64,000 nucleotides of DNA from Actinomadura sp. DC4 (lineage in GTDB: Bacteria > Actinomycetota > Actinomycetes > Streptosporangiales > Streptosporangiaceae), in NCBI RefSeq assembly GCF_030406325.1, contig NZ_JAUEQY010000008.1, forward strand, positions 124,001-188,000, given 5' to 3'. Below the pieces are notes generated by a model. That model saw nothing but the letters and a program-made list of their open reading frames with translations. It made no database searches and had not been told where the DNA came from. Positions 1-11,003 of this stretch are shown piece after piece; position 1 is the first letter of the stretch; each line of letters starts with the position of its first letter. Both the position numbers and the translations under genes were made by a program.

Positions 1-1
1 G

Positions 2-298
2 GCGGAGATCATCGTGCAGGCACTCGGCCGGCCGACCGCGGCACAGCGGGAGCGTGCGCTGCACGACTACCCGCGTGTGCTCAAGGAGGCCTACGGCGGC
101 TACTACACGATCGGGCGGATCTTCGTGAAGGCCATCGGGGACCCGCGCGTGATGAAGTTCGCGACGCGTCACGGGCTGCCGCACCCCACACTGATGAGAT
201 TCACGCTCAAGCTCCTCGCCAATCTCACGGATCCGCGGGGTGGTGACGCGATGGACCGCGTGATCAACGCGATGTCCAAACTCGCACCCGCAGCGTGA
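2..298 (+). CDS. Geranylgeranyl reductase family protein, C-terminal fragment
   Basis: This open frame enters from the left edge and stops at 296-298, so only about 98 C-terminal residues are visible. The tail, with its stretch of helical residues, a YGGYYTIGRIF segment and the ending NAMSKLAPAA, resembles the C-terminus of FAD-dependent geranylgeranyl reductase family proteins, which saturate isoprenoid chains of lipids or menaquinone. That gene commonly precedes nuoA in actinomycetes, and here it does so by about 118 nt. The FAD-binding N-terminus lies outside the window, so the assignment rests on the tail and on context. Confidence 0.7.
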   Translation, partial: AEIIVQALGRPTAAQRERALHDYPRVLKEAYGGYYTIGRIFVKAIGDPRVMKFATRHGLPHPTLMRFTLKLLANLTDPRGGDAMDRVINAMSKLAPAA

Positions 299-416
299 TA
301 CCCCGAGAGAAGAAGTGATGATCTCCGTGCCTAGGATGGAAATCCCGGTCGTGCTCGACGACCGTGCCGCGCGTGACGCGCGCTCAGTGGCATTCACCGA
401 GAGGGGGGTGTGAGAT

Positions 417-776
417 TTGAACCTCTATGTACCGATTGTCATACTCGGCATCTTGGCGCTGGGTTTTGCGGGCTTTTCGGTGGTCATGGGTTCTTTGACC
501 GGCCCGAAGCGCTGGAACCGGGCCCGGCTCGAGTCCTACGAATGCGGTATCGAACCCACCCCGCAGCCCGTCGGCGGCGGGCGATTCCCGGTGAAGTACT
601 ACCTGACGGCGATGCTATTCATCGTTTTCGACATCGAGATCATTTTCCTCTATCCGTGGGCGGTCGCCTTCGACCACCTCGGCATGTTCGGCCTCGTCGA
701 AATGGTGCTGTTCATCGTCACCGTCCTCATCGCGTACGCCTATGTCTGGCGCCGCGGTGGTCTGGAGTGGGACTGA
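417..776 (+). CDS. nuoA: NADH-quinone oxidoreductase subunit A
   Basis: Small membrane subunit of complex I, which couples NADH oxidation to menaquinone reduction and proton export. The 119 residues hold three hydrophobic helices, the conserved YECGIEP loop and the [13 protein letters not shown] motif of NuoA/ND3. The start is TTG at 417, behind a strong GAGAGGGGGG ribosome-binding site. It is the first gene of the nuo operon; the stop and the nuoB ATG are one nucleotide apart (tgaGatg). A TAGGAT hexamer at 332-337 could be the -10 of the operon promoter, but I see no convincing -35. Confidence 0.97.
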   Translation: MNLYVPIVILGILALGFAGFSVVMGSLTGPKRWNRARLESYECGIEPTPQPVGGGRFPVKYYLTAMLFIVFDIEIIFLYPWAVAFDHLGMFGLVEMVLFIVTVLIAYAYVWRRGGLEWD

Positions 777-777
777 G

Positions 778-1344
778 ATGGGTCTAGAAGAAAAGCTCCC
801 CAGCGGGATCGTCCTCACGACGGTCGAGCAGGTCATCGGGCACGCCCGCAAGAGCTCGGTGTGGCCGGCGACCTTCGGCCTGGCCTGTTGCAGCATGGAG
901 CTGATGGCGGTCGGCGACCCCCGGCACGACTTCTCCCGATGGGGCATGGAGCGGGCCTCCGGCTCGCCGCGCCAGGCCGACCTGATGGTCGTGGCCGGCC
1001 GCGTGAGCCAGAAGATGGCGCCCGTGCTGCGGCAGATCTATGACCAGATGGCCTCGCCGAAGTGGGTCATCGCGATGGGCGTGTGCGCCTCGTCCGGCGG
1101 CATGTTCAACAACTACGCGATCGTGCAGGGCGTCGACCACATCGTGCCCGTCGACATCTACCTGCCGGGCTGCCCGCCGCGGCCGGAGATGCTGCTCGAC
1201 GCGATCCTCAAGCTGCACGACAAGATCCAGCACGCCAAGATGGGCCCGCACCGCAAGAAGGAGATCGAGGAGCTCGAGCGCGCGCGGCTCCGGCAGCTCC
1301 CCCTCCTCGACCAGCCCCAGGCACTGCCGCAGGTGACTTCATGA
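778..1344 (+). CDS. nuoB: NADH-quinone oxidoreductase subunit B
   Basis: Peripheral-arm subunit carrying the terminal [4Fe-4S] cluster N2, which passes electrons to quinone. The 188 residues show the cluster ligands Cys37-Cys38 (GLACCSME), Cys103 (MGVCASSGG) and Cys132 (GCPPRPE). ATG 778 is chosen because it begins the conserved [10 protein letters not shown] sequence directly after nuoA; an in-frame GTG at 742 would run back into nuoA. The stop overlaps nuoC by four nucleotides (ATGA), which implies translational coupling. The charged C-terminal tail is typical of actinobacterial NuoB. Confidence 0.98.
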   Translation: MGLEEKLPSGIVLTTVEQVIGHARKSSVWPATFGLACCSMELMAVGDPRHDFSRWGMERASGSPRQADLMVVAGRVSQKMAPVLRQIYDQMASPKWVIAMGVCASSGGMFNNYAIVQGVDHIVPVDIYLPGCPPRPEMLLDAILKLHDKIQHAKMGPHRKKEIEELERARLRQLPLLDQPQALPQVTS

Positions 1345-2087
1345 GTTCGCAACATCCGGAACAGAAGGCCGAGCAGGCCGCCGACCAGCTTCCCGCCCAG
1401 GGCGAGGAAGAACGGTCCGAGCAGCCGATCGCCCGGCACGGCATGTTCGGCGCCCGTACGACCGGTGACACCTCCGGCTTCGGTGGCCTCGTCGTCCGCC
1501 AGTCGCCCAAGATCGGCAGCGATCGCCCGTACGGCGGGCCGCGCACGACCGGAGCGGAAGGAGAGTTCGACGAGGTCGCCGACTTCCTCGCCGAGGCCTA
1601 CCCCGACTTCGGCGACGCGATCGAACGCGTGGTCGTCGACCGCCACGAGCTGACCTTCGTCGTACGCCGTGAGCACCTCCTCGGCATCGTGCAGGTCCTG
1701 CGCGACGACCCGCGGCTCCGCTTCGAGCTGTGCCTCGGCGTCTCGGGTGTGCACTTCCCCGCGGAGGCCGGCGCCGAGCTGCACGCGACGTACCCGCTGC
1801 TGTCGATCACCCACAACCGGCGCATCCGGCTCGAGGTGACCTGCCCCGACGCCGACCCGCACATCCCGTCGATCGTGTCGGTCTACCCGACCAACAACTG
1901 GCACGAGCGCGAGACGTACGACTTCTTCGGCCTGATCTTCGACGGGCACCCGGCGCTGACCCGGATCATGATGCCGGACGACTGGATGGGCCACCCGCAG
2001 CGCAAGGACTACCCCCTCGGCGGCATCCCCGTCGAGTACCGCGGGGCCACGGTGCCGCCGCCGGACGAGCGGAGGTCGTACGTATGA
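1341..2087 (+). CDS. nuoC: NADH-quinone oxidoreductase subunit C
   Basis: Subunit C (30-kDa type) of the peripheral arm of complex I. The 248 residues start with a roughly 75-residue polar extension rich in Glu and Gln, followed by the conserved core ending in the [15 protein letters not shown] signature and the RKDYPLGG segment near the C-terminus. It is separate from NuoD, unlike the fused NuoCD of enterobacteria. The start ATG overlaps the nuoB stop and its own stop overlaps the nuoD ATG at 2084, so translation is coupled on both sides. Confidence 0.97.
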   Translation: MSSQHPEQKAEQAADQLPAQGEEERSEQPIARHGMFGARTTGDTSGFGGLVVRQSPKIGSDRPYGGPRTTGAEGEFDEVADFLAEAYPDFGDAIERVVVDRHELTFVVRREHLLGIVQVLRDDPRLRFELCLGVSGVHFPAEAGAELHATYPLLSITHNRRIRLEVTCPDADPHIPSIVSVYPTNNWHERETYDFFGLIFDGHPALTRIMMPDDWMGHPQRKDYPLGGIPVEYRGATVPPPDERRSYV

Positions 2088-3433
2088 GCACCAGCACCAC
2101 ATACGACGCGTACGGGGCCGATGAGGCCACCGAGGGCACCGTCTACAACGTGGGCGGGCAGGACTGGGACGACGTCGTCCAGGGCGCCCAGGAGGGCGAG
2201 GACGACCGCCTGGTCGTGAACATGGGCCCGCAGCACCCGTCGACGCACGGCGTGCTCCGGCTCATCCTCACGCTCGACGGTGAGACGGTGGACGAGACCC
2301 GCGTGGGCATCGGCTACCTCCACACCGGCATCGAGAAGAACATGGAGTACCGGACGTGGACCCAGGGGACCACGTTCTGCACCCGCATGGACTACCTCGC
2401 GCCGATCTTCAACGAGACGGCCTACTGCATGGCCGTCGAGAAGCTCCTCGACATCACCGACCAGATCCCCGAGCGGGCGCAGGTCATCCGGGTGCTGATG
2501 ATGGAGGTCAACCGGATCTCCTCCCATCTCGTCGCGATCGCCTCGTTCGGCCTGGAGCTCGGCGCGACCACGGTCATGCTGAACGGCTTCCTGGAGCGTG
2601 AGTACGCCCTCGACATCTTCGAGATGATCGCCGGGCTGCGCATGAACATGGCCTACATCCGGCCGGGCGGGGTCGCACAGGACCTGCCCCCGGGCGCCAT
2701 CGACAAGATCGGCGACTTCGTCAAGCGCGAGCGCTACCGGCTCGGCCAGATGCGCAAGCTGCTGGACGCCAACCCGGTCTACCTCGCCCGTACGAAGAAC
2801 ATCGCCTACCTCGACCTGACCGCCTGCATGGCGCTGGGCGTCACCGGCCCGGTGCTGCGCAGCACCGGGCTGCCGTGGGACCTGCGCAAGTCGCAGCCGT
2901 ACTGCGGTTACGAGACCTACGACTTCGAGGTGGCCACCCAGGACACCTGCGACGTCTATGGCCGCTACCTGATCCGCATGCAGGAGATGGACGAGTCCCT
3001 GAAGATCATCGAGCAGTGCCTCGACCGGCTGAGCTCCGGCTCGGCCAAGTCGGGCCCGGTGATGATCCAGGACAAGAAGATCGGCTGGCCGGCGCAGCTC
3101 GCGCTCGGGCCGGACGGCATGGGCAACTCGCCCAACCACATCGCGCACATCATGGGCCAGTCCATGGAAGCCCTCATCCACCACTTCAAGCTGGTCACCG
3201 AGGGATTCCGGGTGCCGGCCGGCCAGGTCTACACCGCGGTCGAGTCGCCCCGCGGCGAGCTCGGCTGCCACCTGGTGAGCGACGGCGGCACCCGCCCGTA
3301 CCGCGCGCACTTCCGGGACCCGTCCTTCACCAACCTGCAGGCGATCCCGGCGTCCGCGGAAGGCGGCATGGTCGCCGATGTGATCGCCGCCGTGGCCAGT
3401 ATCGATCCGGTGATGGGGGGAGTCGACCGATGA
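2084..3433 (+). CDS. nuoD: NADH-quinone oxidoreductase subunit D
   Basis: 49-kDa subunit that forms the quinone-binding cavity with NuoB. The 449 residues carry the [12 protein letters not shown] motif near residue 48, where the His and neighbouring residues line the quinone site, GYLHTGIEK, and the ESPRGELG signature shared with [NiFe] hydrogenase large subunits. The Ni-binding cysteines are absent, as expected for complex I. A polar N-terminal tail of about 40 residues precedes the core. Four-nucleotide overlaps link it to nuoC and nuoE. Confidence 0.98.
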   Translation: MSTSTTYDAYGADEATEGTVYNVGGQDWDDVVQGAQEGEDDRLVVNMGPQHPSTHGVLRLILTLDGETVDETRVGIGYLHTGIEKNMEYRTWTQGTTFCTRMDYLAPIFNETAYCMAVEKLLDITDQIPERAQVIRVLMMEVNRISSHLVAIASFGLELGATTVMLNGFLEREYALDIFEMIAGLRMNMAYIRPGGVAQDLPPGAIDKIGDFVKRERYRLGQMRKLLDANPVYLARTKNIAYLDLTACMALGVTGPVLRSTGLPWDLRKSQPYCGYETYDFEVATQDTCDVYGRYLIRMQEMDESLKIIEQCLDRLSSGSAKSGPVMIQDKKIGWPAQLALGPDGMGNSPNHIAHIMGQSMEALIHHFKLVTEGFRVPAGQVYTAVESPRGELGCHLVSDGGTRPYRAHFRDPSFTNLQAIPASAEGGMVADVIAAVASIDPVMGGVDR

Positions 3434-4101
3434 GTCTGGAACCCGAGGTTCTGGAGCGTCTCGAACGGGACGCAAAGGAGATCATCGCGCGGTATCCCAA
3501 GCCGCGCTCGGCGCTGCTGCCGCTGCTGCACCTGATGCAGTCCGAGGAGGGCTACGTCTCCGAGCACGGCATCCAGCTCTGCGCCGACCTGCTCGGCATC
3601 ACGGCGGCGCAGGTCACCGGCGTGGTGACCTTCTACACGCAGTACAAACAGCACCCGGTCGGCGAATACCACGTCGGCGTCTGTATCAACAGCCTGTGCG
3701 CGATCATGGGCGGCGACCAGATCTGGCGGGAGCTGAGCGAGTACGTCGGCGTCGGCCACGACGAATCGACCGACGACGGCCGGGTCAGCCTTGAGCGCAT
3801 CGAGTGCAACGCCGCCTGCGACTACGCCCCGGTGATGATGGTCAACTGGGAGTTCTTCGACGACATGACTCCCGCGAAGGCCAAGCAGCTCGTCGACGAC
3901 CTGCGGGCGGGCAAGCAGGTCGCCCCGACCCGCGGCGCGGAGTCGGTGTGCAGCTGGAAGCAGGCCTCGCGGGTGCTCGCGGGCTTCAACGACGGCCGCG
4001 CCGGCGAGGGCACGCAGGCCGGCTACGCGTCGCTGCGCGGCCTCCAGCTCGCCAAGGACTCCGGCTGGGCGGCCCCCGAGCCTGAAAGAGGTGCCGAGTG
4101 A
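3430..4101 (+). CDS. nuoE: NADH-quinone oxidoreductase subunit E
   Basis: 24-kDa thioredoxin-fold subunit of the NADH dehydrogenase module, holding [2Fe-2S] cluster N1a. The ligands Cys85 and Cys90 (CINSLC) and Cys126 and Cys130 (CNAAC) are all present in the 223-residue protein. The N-terminal helical bundle with HLMQSEEGY is typical. The C-terminal 50 residues beyond the cluster domain are an actinobacterial extension. The start ATG overlaps the nuoD stop and the stop overlaps the nuoF GTG. Confidence 0.97.
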   Translation: MSLEPEVLERLERDAKEIIARYPKPRSALLPLLHLMQSEEGYVSEHGIQLCADLLGITAAQVTGVVTFYTQYKQHPVGEYHVGVCINSLCAIMGGDQIWRELSEYVGVGHDESTDDGRVSLERIECNAACDYAPVMMVNWEFFDDMTPAKAKQLVDDLRAGKQVAPTRGAESVCSWKQASRVLAGFNDGRAGEGTQAGYASLRGLQLAKDSGWAAPEPERGAE

Positions 4102-5396
4102 CCACGCTCACGCCGATCCTGACCAAGTACTGGGACCGGCCCGACTCCTTCACCCGCGAGGCGTACGAGGACGACGGCGGTTACAAGGCGCTGCGCACCG
4201 CCCTCGGCATGGCCCAGGACGACATCGTCCAGGCGGTCAAGGACTCCGGTCTGCGCGGCCGTGGCGGCGCGGGCTTCCCCACCGGCATGAAGTGGGGCTT
4301 CATCCCGCAGGGCGACGGCAAGCCGCACTACCTGGTCGTGAACGCGGACGAGTCCGAGCCGGGCACCTGCAAGGACATCCCGCTCATGATGGCCAACCCG
4401 CACGCGCTGGTCGAGGGCGTGATCATCAGCGCGTACGCCATCCGCGCGAACATCGCCTTCATCTACGTGCGAGGCGAGGTGCTGCACGTCATCCGCCGCC
4501 TCCAGCAGGCCGTCGCGGAGGCGTACGAGGCCGGCTACATCGGCGCCGACATCCTCGGCTCCGGCTTCGACCTCGAACTCGTCGTGCACAGCGGCGCGGG
4601 CGCCTACATCTGCGGTGAGGAGACGGCGCTGCTGGACTCCCTGGAGGGGTTCCGCGGCCAGCCGCGTCTCAAGCCGCCGTTCCCTGCGGTGGCCGGCCTG
4701 TACGGCGGCCCGACCGTGATCAACAACGTCGAGTCGATCGCGAGCGTCCCGGCGATCGTGACGAACGGCGCCGACTGGTTCGCCTCGATGGGCACCGAGA
4801 AGTCCAAGGGCTTCGGGATCTTCAGCCTCTCCGGGCACGTCACCCGGCCCGGCCAGTACGAGGCGCCGCTGGGCATCACGCTCCGCGAGCTGCTCGACAT
4901 GGCGGGCGGCGTACGCGCCGGTCACCGGCTGAAGTTCTGGACCCCGGGCGGCTCGTCCACACCGATCTTCACCGAGGAGCACCTCGACGTGCCGCTGGAC
5001 TTCGAGTCCGTCGGCGCGGCGGGCTCCATGCTCGGCACCCGGGCGCTGCAGATCTTCGACGAGACGACCTGCGTCGTACGCGCGGTGCTGCGCTGGAGCG
5101 AGTTCTACGCGCACGAGTCGTGCGGCAAGTGCACGCCCTGCCGCGAGGGCACCTACTGGTACAAGCAGATGCTGAAGCGGCTCGAGCAGGGCCAGGGCAG
5201 CGAGACGGACCTCGACACGCTCCTCGACCTGTCCGACAACATCCTCGGCCGGTCGTTCTGCGCGCTGGGCGACGGGGCGACGAGCCCGGTCACCTCCAGC
5301 ATCCAGTACTTCCGCGACGAGTACATCCGGCACTTCGAGACCGGTGGCTGCCCCTTCGACCAGGCCGCTTCAACCGTGTGGGCAGGTGAGAAATGA
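4098..5396 (+). CDS. nuoF: NADH-quinone oxidoreductase subunit F
   Basis: 51-kDa subunit that binds NADH and FMN and holds [4Fe-4S] cluster N3. The glycine-rich [11 protein letters not shown] loop near residue 53 binds NADH/FMN, and [12 protein letters not shown] supplies Cys342, Cys345 and Cys348, with Cys388 (RSFCALGD) as the fourth ligand. Length is 432 residues, normal for the family. GTG is the start, overlapping the nuoE stop; the stop overlaps the nuoG ATG. With NuoE and NuoG it forms the electron input module. Confidence 0.98.
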   Translation: MTTLTPILTKYWDRPDSFTREAYEDDGGYKALRTALGMAQDDIVQAVKDSGLRGRGGAGFPTGMKWGFIPQGDGKPHYLVVNADESEPGTCKDIPLMMANPHALVEGVIISAYAIRANIAFIYVRGEVLHVIRRLQQAVAEAYEAGYIGADILGSGFDLELVVHSGAGAYICGEETALLDSLEGFRGQPRLKPPFPAVAGLYGGPTVINNVESIASVPAIVTNGADWFASMGTEKSKGFGIFSLSGHVTRPGQYEAPLGITLRELLDMAGGVRAGHRLKFWTPGGSSTPIFTEEHLDVPLDFESVGAAGSMLGTRALQIFDETTCVVRAVLRWSEFYAHESCGKCTPCREGTYWYKQMLKRLEQGQGSETDLDTLLDLSDNILGRSFCALGDGATSPVTSSIQYFRDEYIRHFETGGCPFDQAASTVWAGEK

Positions 5397-7834
5397 CGGT
5401 CACCGACAGCACTCAGGTCGAGAAGGCGGAAGAGCTGATCTCCGTCACGATCGACGGCTTCGAGATCAGCGTGCCGAAGGGGACGCTGATCATCCGGGCC
5501 GCCGAGCTGATCGGCGTCCAGATCCCGCGGTTCTGCGACCACCCGCTGCTCGACCCGGTGGCCGCCTGCCGGCAGTGCCTGGTGGAGATCCCCGATGCCG
5601 GAAACGGCCGCGGGATGCCCAAGCCGCAGCCCGCCTGCGCCGTCACCGTGATGCCCGGCATGGTCATCAAGACCCAGCTCACCTCCGAGGTGGCCGACAA
5701 GGCCCAGCACGGAGTCATGGAGCTGCTGCTGGTCAACCACCCGCTGGACTGCCCGGTCTGCGACAAGGGCGGCGAGTGCCCGCTGCAGAACCAGGCGATG
5801 TCCAACGGCCGCGGCGAGTCGCGGTTCGTGGAGGCCAAGCGCACCTTCCCCAAGCCGCTCGCGCTCTCCTCCCAGGTGCTGCTGGACCGCGAGCGGTGCA
5901 TCCAGTGCGCCCGCTGTACGCGCTTCTCCGACGAGATCGCCGGCGACGCGTTCATCGACCTGTTCGAGCGCGGCGCCAAGGAGCAGGTCGGCGTCGCCCC
6001 GGGCCATGAGTTCCAGTCCTACTTCTCCGGCAACACGGTGCAGATCTGCCCGGTCGGCGCGCTGACCGGCGCCGCCTACCGCTTCCGCTCCCGCCCGTTC
6101 GACCTCGTCTCCACGCCGAGCGTCTGCGAGCACTGCGCTTCCGGCTGCGCCCAGCGCACCGACCACCGGCGCGGCAAGGTCACCCGCCGCCTCGCCGGCG
6201 ACGACCCGCAGGTCAACGAGGAGTGGAACTGCGACAAGGGCCGGTGGGCGTTCACCCACACGACCGCGCCGGACCGGCTGACCCACCCGCTGATCCGTAA
6301 CGAGGACGGCGTGCTGGAGACCGCGTCCTGGCCGGAGGCGCTGCACGTCGCGGCCGAGGGCCTGGCGCGGGCGCGCGGCAGGGCCGGTGTGCTCACCGGC
6401 GGTCGGCTCACGCTCGAGGACTCCTACGCGTACGCCAAGTTCGCCCGGCTCGCCCTCGGCACCAACGACATCGACTTCCGCGCCCGCGAGCACTCCCGCG
6501 AAGAGGCCGACTTCCTCGCCGCGACCGTCGCGGGCAGCCCGATCGGGGTCACCTACGAGGAGCTGGAGAAGGCCCCGGCGGTCCTGCTGGCCGGCTTCGA
6601 GCCGGAGGAGGAGTCGCCGATCGTCTTCCTGCGGCTCCGCAAGGCGGCGCGCAAGCGCGGGCTCAAGGTCTTCTCGATCGCACCGTTCGCGACGCGGGGC
6701 CTGGACAAGCTGGCCGGCACGCTCGTGGCCACGCCGCCCGGCGGCGAGGCCGACGCGCTCGGCGGCCTGATCACCGGCGTCGGGCTCGACACGGCCGGCA
6801 AGGCCACCGCCGAGCTGCTCAAGGCCGAGGGATCCGTCATCCTCATCGGCGAGCGGCTCGCCGGAGTCCCCGGCGCGCTGTCGGCCGTCGGCCGTCTCGT
6901 CGCCGCCACCGGCGCGCGGGCCGCCTGGGTGCCCCGCCGGGCCGGCGAGCGCGGCGCGATCGAGGCGGGCGCGCTGCCCGGCCTGCTGCCGATCGGCCGC
7001 CCGGTCGTCGACGTGGCCGCACGCGCCGAGGTCGCCCGCGTATGGGGGGTCGCCTCCCTGCCGGAGGCGCCCGGCCGCGACACCGACGGCATCCTCGCCG
7101 CCGCGCGCGACGAGGAGCTCGACGCCCTGCTGATCGCCGGCGTCGACCCGTACGACCTGCCCGACCCGGACGCGGCGCTCGCCGCGCTGGAGGCCACACC
7201 GTTCATCGTCAGCCTCGAACAGCGCGTCAGCGCGGTCACCGACCGGGCCGACGTGGTGCTGCCCGTCTCCGTGGTCACCGAGAAGGCCGGCACGTTCGTC
7301 AACTGGGAGGGCCGCGGCCGCCCGTTCGACGCCGTGCTGAAGGTCCCTCAGGTGATGTCGGACCTGAAGGTCCTCGGCACGATCGCCGACCGGATGGACG
7401 TCCACCTGGGCCTGCCCGACTCCGCGTCGGCCCGCCGTGAGCTGGCCGTCCTGGGCGGGTTCAAGGGCACGCGCCCGGGCCTGCCGAGCGTCACCGCCGC
7501 GGTCGCGGCCGAACCCGGCGCGGGCGAGGCGGTCCTGGCCACCTGGCGGATGCTGCTCGACGCGGGCCGGCTCCAGGACGGCGAGCCGTACCTCGCGGGC
7601 ACCGCCAAGACGCCGGTCGCCCGGCTGAGCGCGGCCACCGCCGAGGAGATCGGAGCGGACGGGAAGGTCACCGTCGCCACGGCGCACGGCGAGATCACCC
7701 TTCCGCTGGAGATCACCGACATGCCGGACCGTGTGGTCTGGCTGCCTGCCAACTCCCCGGGCTCCGCGGTCCACCGCGACCTCGCCGCCCAGGCCGGAGG
7801 GGTCGTGAAGATCCAGAACGGGAGCCTCTCATGA
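5393..7834 (+). CDS. nuoG: NADH-quinone oxidoreductase subunit G
   Basis: Large iron-sulfur subunit of the NADH module, 813 residues. An N-terminal [2Fe-2S] ferredoxin domain ([15 protein letters not shown]) is followed by the His/Cys cluster motif [17 protein letters not shown], a 4Fe-4S CIQCARC region, and a molybdopterin-oxidoreductase-like domain with the CEHCASGC motif near residue 243. The C-terminal half is more divergent and Ala-rich, as usual in actinobacteria. The stop TGA at 7832-7834 overlaps the ATG of a 24-codon mini-ORF that leads into nuoH; every other junction up to nuoK is a direct overlap or nearly so. Confidence 0.97.
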   Translation: MTVTDSTQVEKAEELISVTIDGFEISVPKGTLIIRAAELIGVQIPRFCDHPLLDPVAACRQCLVEIPDAGNGRGMPKPQPACAVTVMPGMVIKTQLTSEVADKAQHGVMELLLVNHPLDCPVCDKGGECPLQNQAMSNGRGESRFVEAKRTFPKPLALSSQVLLDRERCIQCARCTRFSDEIAGDAFIDLFERGAKEQVGVAPGHEFQSYFSGNTVQICPVGALTGAAYRFRSRPFDLVSTPSVCEHCASGCAQRTDHRRGKVTRRLAGDDPQVNEEWNCDKGRWAFTHTTAPDRLTHPLIRNEDGVLETASWPEALHVAAEGLARARGRAGVLTGGRLTLEDSYAYAKFARLALGTNDIDFRAREHSREEADFLAATVAGSPIGVTYEELEKAPAVLLAGFEPEEESPIVFLRLRKAARKRGLKVFSIAPFATRGLDKLAGTLVATPPGGEADALGGLITGVGLDTAGKATAELLKAEGSVILIGERLAGVPGALSAVGRLVAATGARAAWVPRRAGERGAIEAGALPGLLPIGRPVVDVAARAEVARVWGVASLPEAPGRDTDGILAAARDEELDALLIAGVDPYDLPDPDAALAALEATPFIVSLEQRVSAVTDRADVVLPVSVVTEKAGTFVNWEGRGRPFDAVLKVPQVMSDLKVLGTIADRMDVHLGLPDSASARRELAVLGGFKGTRPGLPSVTAAVAAEPGAGEAVLATWRMLLDAGRLQDGEPYLAGTAKTPVARLSAATAEEIGADGKVTVATAHGEITLPLEITDMPDRVVWLPANSPGSAVHRDLAAQAGGVVKIQNGSLS

Positions 7835-7905
7835 GCGAGCGTAGCGAGCGAACCGGAAAGCACAGCGCGCTGGTGGTCGCTCCTCCGACGAAGGAGACCT
7901 CATGA
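7831..7905 (+). CDS. 24-codon mini-ORF bridging nuoG and nuoH
   Basis: An ATG at 7831 overlaps the nuoG stop (ATGA), and 24 codons later the ORF's TGA at 7903-7905 overlaps the nuoH ATG at 7902 in the same way. The peptide begins [16 protein letters not shown] and has no recognisable domain. The 5' part of the DNA, GAGCGAGCGTAGCGAGCGA, is a string I recall as a dispersed repeat near starts in actinomycete genomes, so the ORF may be a by-product of an inserted repeat. It would keep ribosomes moving through the 67-nt gap. AAGGAG at 7891-7896 is the nuoH ribosome-binding site. Translation is not proven. Confidence 0.4.
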   Translation: MSERSERTGKHSALVVAPPTKETS

Positions 7906-9290
7906 GCGCCCATGTCCTTGCCGATGCGCTGGCGGCGACGCCGCGTACCGAGCAGTGCACCGGCAAGCCGTACGGCCTGGGCTCGTTCGGCTGTGACCCC
8001 TGGTGGCTGGTCGGCGCCAAGGCGCTCGTCATCTTCGTGTTCCTGCTGCTGACGGTCCTGCTGGCCGTCTGGTTCGAGCGCCGGGTCATCGGCCGCATGC
8101 AGCTTCGCCCCGGTCCCAACCGGGCCGGGCCGTTCGGCCTGCTGCAGTCGCTGCTCGACGGCATCAAGGGCGCGACCAAGGAGGACATCGTCCCGCGCGG
8201 CGTGGACAAGATCGTCTTCTTCCTCGCGCCGGTCATGGCCGCGGCGCCCGCGCTGGTGTCGTTCTCGATCATCCCGTTCGGCGGGATCGTCTCGATCGGC
8301 GGGCACAGGACGCCGCTGCAGCTCACCGACCTGCCGGTCGCGGTGCTGCTGGTCCTGGCGATGTCCTCGATGGGCGTGTACGGCTTCGTGCTGGCCGGCT
8401 GGTCGTCGATGTCGCCGTACTCCCTGCTCGGCGGCATGCGCTCCAGCGCCCAGGTGATCTCGTACGAGATCGCGATGGGCCTGTCGTTCGTGGCGGTGTT
8501 CCTGTTCGCCGGGTCGCTGTCCACCTCCGAGATCGTCAACGCCCAGGCGCACGGCGGGACCTACCACTTCCTCGGTTTCACGGGTCACTTCCCGTCCTGG
8601 TACGTCGTACTGCTGTTCCCGTCCTTCGTGATCTACCTGTTCACGATGATGGGGGAGTCCGGCCGCATCCCGTTCGACCTGCCCGAGGGCGAGGGCGAGC
8701 TGGTGGCCGGCTACCACACCGAGTACTCCTCGCTGAAGTTCCTGATGTTCTACCTCGCCGAGTACATCAACATGGCCACGCTGTCGGCGCTGTGCACGAC
8801 GCTGTTCCTCGGCGGATACCGCGCACCGTGGCCGATCACCGGGGTCTGGTCCGGCGCCAACTCCGGCTGGTGGCCGGTGCTGTGGTTCCTGATCAAGCTG
8901 TGGATGTTCATCTTCTTCTTCGTCTGGGTGCGGGCCTCGCTGCCGCGTGTCCGGTACGACCAGCTGATGAAGCTCGGCTGGAAGGTGCTGATCCCGGTCT
9001 CGCTGGGCTGGATCCTCTTCGTGTCGACGGTGCGCGCCCTGCGCAACCAGCGGCACGACATGCGCCCGGTGATGCTGGGCGCGGCGGCGCTGATCCTGAT
9101 CCTGCTCGTGGTGTCGGTGATCTGGGAACGTGCGTCCGGGTCGGGCAAGTCCGAGCCCGCCGAGGAGGCGGCCGAGGCCGAGCCCGACGCCATGGCGGGC
9201 GGGTTCCCGGTGCCCCCGCTCGACGCGCCGCACTATCACGGTGCCGGAGACGTCCGCGCCGACAACTCCGCGGAGGCCACCCGTGCTTGA
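7902..9290 (+). CDS. nuoH: NADH-quinone oxidoreductase subunit H
   Basis: Membrane subunit that connects the quinone cavity to the proton-pumping arm. The 462 residues contain about eight helices plus [12 protein letters not shown] in the first loop and the acidic [16 protein letters not shown] loop that faces the quinone site. A polar C-terminal tail of about 60 residues ([17 protein letters not shown] and onward) is longer than in E. coli and typical of actinobacteria. The start ATG is preceded by AAGGAG. The 3' end overlaps the nuoI start by several nucleotides. Confidence 0.98.
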   Translation: MSAHVLADALAATPRTEQCTGKPYGLGSFGCDPWWLVGAKALVIFVFLLLTVLLAVWFERRVIGRMQLRPGPNRAGPFGLLQSLLDGIKGATKEDIVPRGVDKIVFFLAPVMAAAPALVSFSIIPFGGIVSIGGHRTPLQLTDLPVAVLLVLAMSSMGVYGFVLAGWSSMSPYSLLGGMRSSAQVISYEIAMGLSFVAVFLFAGSLSTSEIVNAQAHGGTYHFLGFTGHFPSWYVVLLFPSFVIYLFTMMGESGRIPFDLPEGEGELVAGYHTEYSSLKFLMFYLAEYINMATLSALCTTLFLGGYRAPWPITGVWSGANSGWWPVLWFLIKLWMFIFFFVWVRASLPRVRYDQLMKLGWKVLIPVSLGWILFVSTVRALRNQRHDMRPVMLGAAALILILLVVSVIWERASGSGKSEPAEEAAEAEPDAMAGGFPVPPLDAPHYHGAGDVRADNSAEATRA

Positions 9291-9810
9291 TTTCCTGAAC
9301 CCGGTCAAGGGGTTCGGCGTCACCTTCCACCAGATGCTCATGAAGACCGAGACGGTCGAGTATCCCGAGGTCAAGAAGCCGACCGCGCCGCGTTTCCACG
9401 GCCGTCACCAGCTCAACCGCTGGGCCGACGGCCTGGAGAAGTGCGTCGGATGCGAGCTGTGCGCGTGGGCGTGCCCCGCGGACGCGATCTACGTGGAGGG
9501 CGCCGACAACACCGAGGAGGCGCGGTTCTCCCCGGGTGAGCGCTACGGCCGGACCTACCAGATCAACTACCTGCGCTGCATCCTCTGTGGCCTGTGCATC
9601 GAGGCGTGCCCGACCCGGGCGCTCACGATGACCAACGAGTACGAACTGGCCAACGACAGCCGCGAGAGCCTCATCTACACCAAGGAGATGCTGCTCGCGC
9701 CGCTGATCGAGGGCATGGAGGCTCCGCCGCACGAGATGCGGCTCGGCGACACCGAAGAGGACTACTACCTCCTCGGCGCCGCGGGCGAACATGAGGAGGG
9801 AACCAAGTGA
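9283..9810 (+). CDS. nuoI: NADH-quinone oxidoreductase subunit I
   Basis: TYKY-type ferredoxin subunit that carries two [4Fe-4S] clusters (N6a and N6b) to cluster N2. The 175 residues show both motifs: Cys54-x2-Cys57-x2-Cys60-x3-Cys64 and Cys99-x2-Cys102-x2-Cys105-x3-Cys109. GTG 9283 is chosen because it begins the conserved [10 protein letters not shown] sequence and overlaps the nuoH stop; the longer in-frame extension lies inside nuoH. The stop overlaps the nuoJ GTG at 9807. Confidence 0.97.
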   Translation: MLDFLNPVKGFGVTFHQMLMKTETVEYPEVKKPTAPRFHGRHQLNRWADGLEKCVGCELCAWACPADAIYVEGADNTEEARFSPGERYGRTYQINYLRCILCGLCIEACPTRALTMTNEYELANDSRESLIYTKEMLLAPLIEGMEAPPHEMRLGDTEEDYYLLGAAGEHEEGTK

Positions 9811-10700
9811 ACGGCCTCGTGGCCGCGGGCGCGCATCAGACCGGCGAGTCGGGGATCTTCTGGTTCCTCGCCATCGTCTCGGTCGCGGCCGCGCTCGGCA
9901 TGATCTTCATGCGGAAGGTCGTCTACTCCGCGCTGCTGCTCGCCGTCGTGATGCTGTCCCTCGCGGTGTTCTACGCGGTCAACGAGGCGCCGTTCCTGGC
10001 CTTCGTGCAGGTGATCGTCTACACCGGCGCCGTGCTGATGCTCTTCCTGTTCGTCATCATGGTCGTCGGCGTCAGCTCGACGGAGTCCATGGTCGAGACG
10101 ATCAAGGGCCAGCGCGTCGCGGCGGGCATCGCGGGCATCGGGTTCGGCGTCCTGTTGATCCTCGGTATCGGCAACGCGACGCTGCCGCCGTCCAAGGGGC
10201 TCGCGAGCGCCAACGCCGACGGCGGCAACGTGATGGGCCTGGCCCGGCTGCTGTTCGGCTACAACACGCGGACGCACAACACCATGGAGGGCTACATCTT
10301 CGCCTTCGAGGTGACGAGCGCCCTGCTGATCACGGCGGCACTCGGAGCGATGGTCCTCGCCCACCGTGAGCGGCTGACGCCCAGGCCGACGCAGCGCGAG
10401 CTGTCCCAGGCGCGGATGAAGAGCGACCACGTCTCGACGCTTCCGGCGCCCGGAACGTACGCCCGGCACAACGCCGTCGACATGCCGGCCCTGCTGCCGG
10501 ACGGCTCGGTCTCCGAGCTCTCGGTCAGCCCGGTGATCGCCCGCCGCCGCGGCGGCTCCCACGAGGACCTGCACGGCGAGGGGCCGGAGGCGGCCGTACG
10601 CCACGGGGCCGCCACGCTCAAGGCGGTGCTCCAAGGCCGCGACGAGGGCCAGGTCGAGGTCGAGTCCGAGGCCCCAGCCGAGGAGGAGAAGAAGAAGTGA
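9807..10700 (+). CDS. nuoJ: NADH-quinone oxidoreductase subunit J
   Basis: Membrane subunit of the proton-pumping arm. The first about 180 residues hold five hydrophobic helices, including the [19 protein letters not shown] segment that contains the family's pi-bulge helix. The remaining about 110 residues form a polar, charged cytoplasmic tail ending in AEEEKKK; this tail makes the protein 297 residues against about 185 in E. coli and is seen in other actinobacteria. Starts GTG, overlapping nuoI; stop overlaps nuoK. Confidence 0.96.
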   Translation: MNGLVAAGAHQTGESGIFWFLAIVSVAAALGMIFMRKVVYSALLLAVVMLSLAVFYAVNEAPFLAFVQVIVYTGAVLMLFLFVIMVVGVSSTESMVETIKGQRVAAGIAGIGFGVLLILGIGNATLPPSKGLASANADGGNVMGLARLLFGYNTRTHNTMEGYIFAFEVTSALLITAALGAMVLAHRERLTPRPTQRELSQARMKSDHVSTLPAPGTYARHNAVDMPALLPDGSVSELSVSPVIARRRGGSHEDLHGEGPEAAVRHGAATLKAVLQGRDEGQVEVESEAPAEEEKKK

Positions 10701-10993
10701 CCGGGCATTACCTGGCGCTTTCCGCCATCTTGTTCACGATCGGGGCGGTCGGCGTACTCATTCGCCGGAACGCCATCGTCATCTTCATGTGCGTCGAGCT
10801 CATGCTGAACGCCACCAACCTGGCGTTCGTGAGCTTCTCCCGCATGCACGGCACCCTCGACGGGCAGATCATCGCGTTCTTCGTGATGGTCGTGGCCGCC
10901 GCCGAGGTCGTCGTGGGACTGGCGATCATCATGGCGATCTTCCGAAGCCGCAAGTCCTCGTCGGTAGACGACGCGAACCTGCTGAAGTACTGA
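10697..10993 (+). CDS. nuoK: NADH-quinone oxidoreductase subunit K
   Basis: Small proton-pump-arm subunit (98 residues, three helices) related to MrpC. The conserved membrane glutamates are present in [12 protein letters not shown] in helix 2 and [11 protein letters not shown] in helix 3. It starts GTG, overlapping the nuoJ stop. The polar end carries the sequence [15 protein letters not shown] 10-nt gap separates it from nuoL. Confidence 0.98.
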   Translation: MTGHYLALSAILFTIGAVGVLIRRNAIVIFMCVELMLNATNLAFVSFSRMHGTLDGQIIAFFVMVVAAAEVVVGLAIIMAIFRSRKSSSVDDANLLKY

Positions 10994-11003
10994 GGACATC
11001 TCG

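Noticed and set aside
5153-7774. Minus-strand open frame of 873 codons opposite nuoG
   Set aside because: It mirrors codon positions of nuoF/nuoG, is rich in Arg/Asp/Gly repeats without any domain, and is a normal shadow frame at this GC content.
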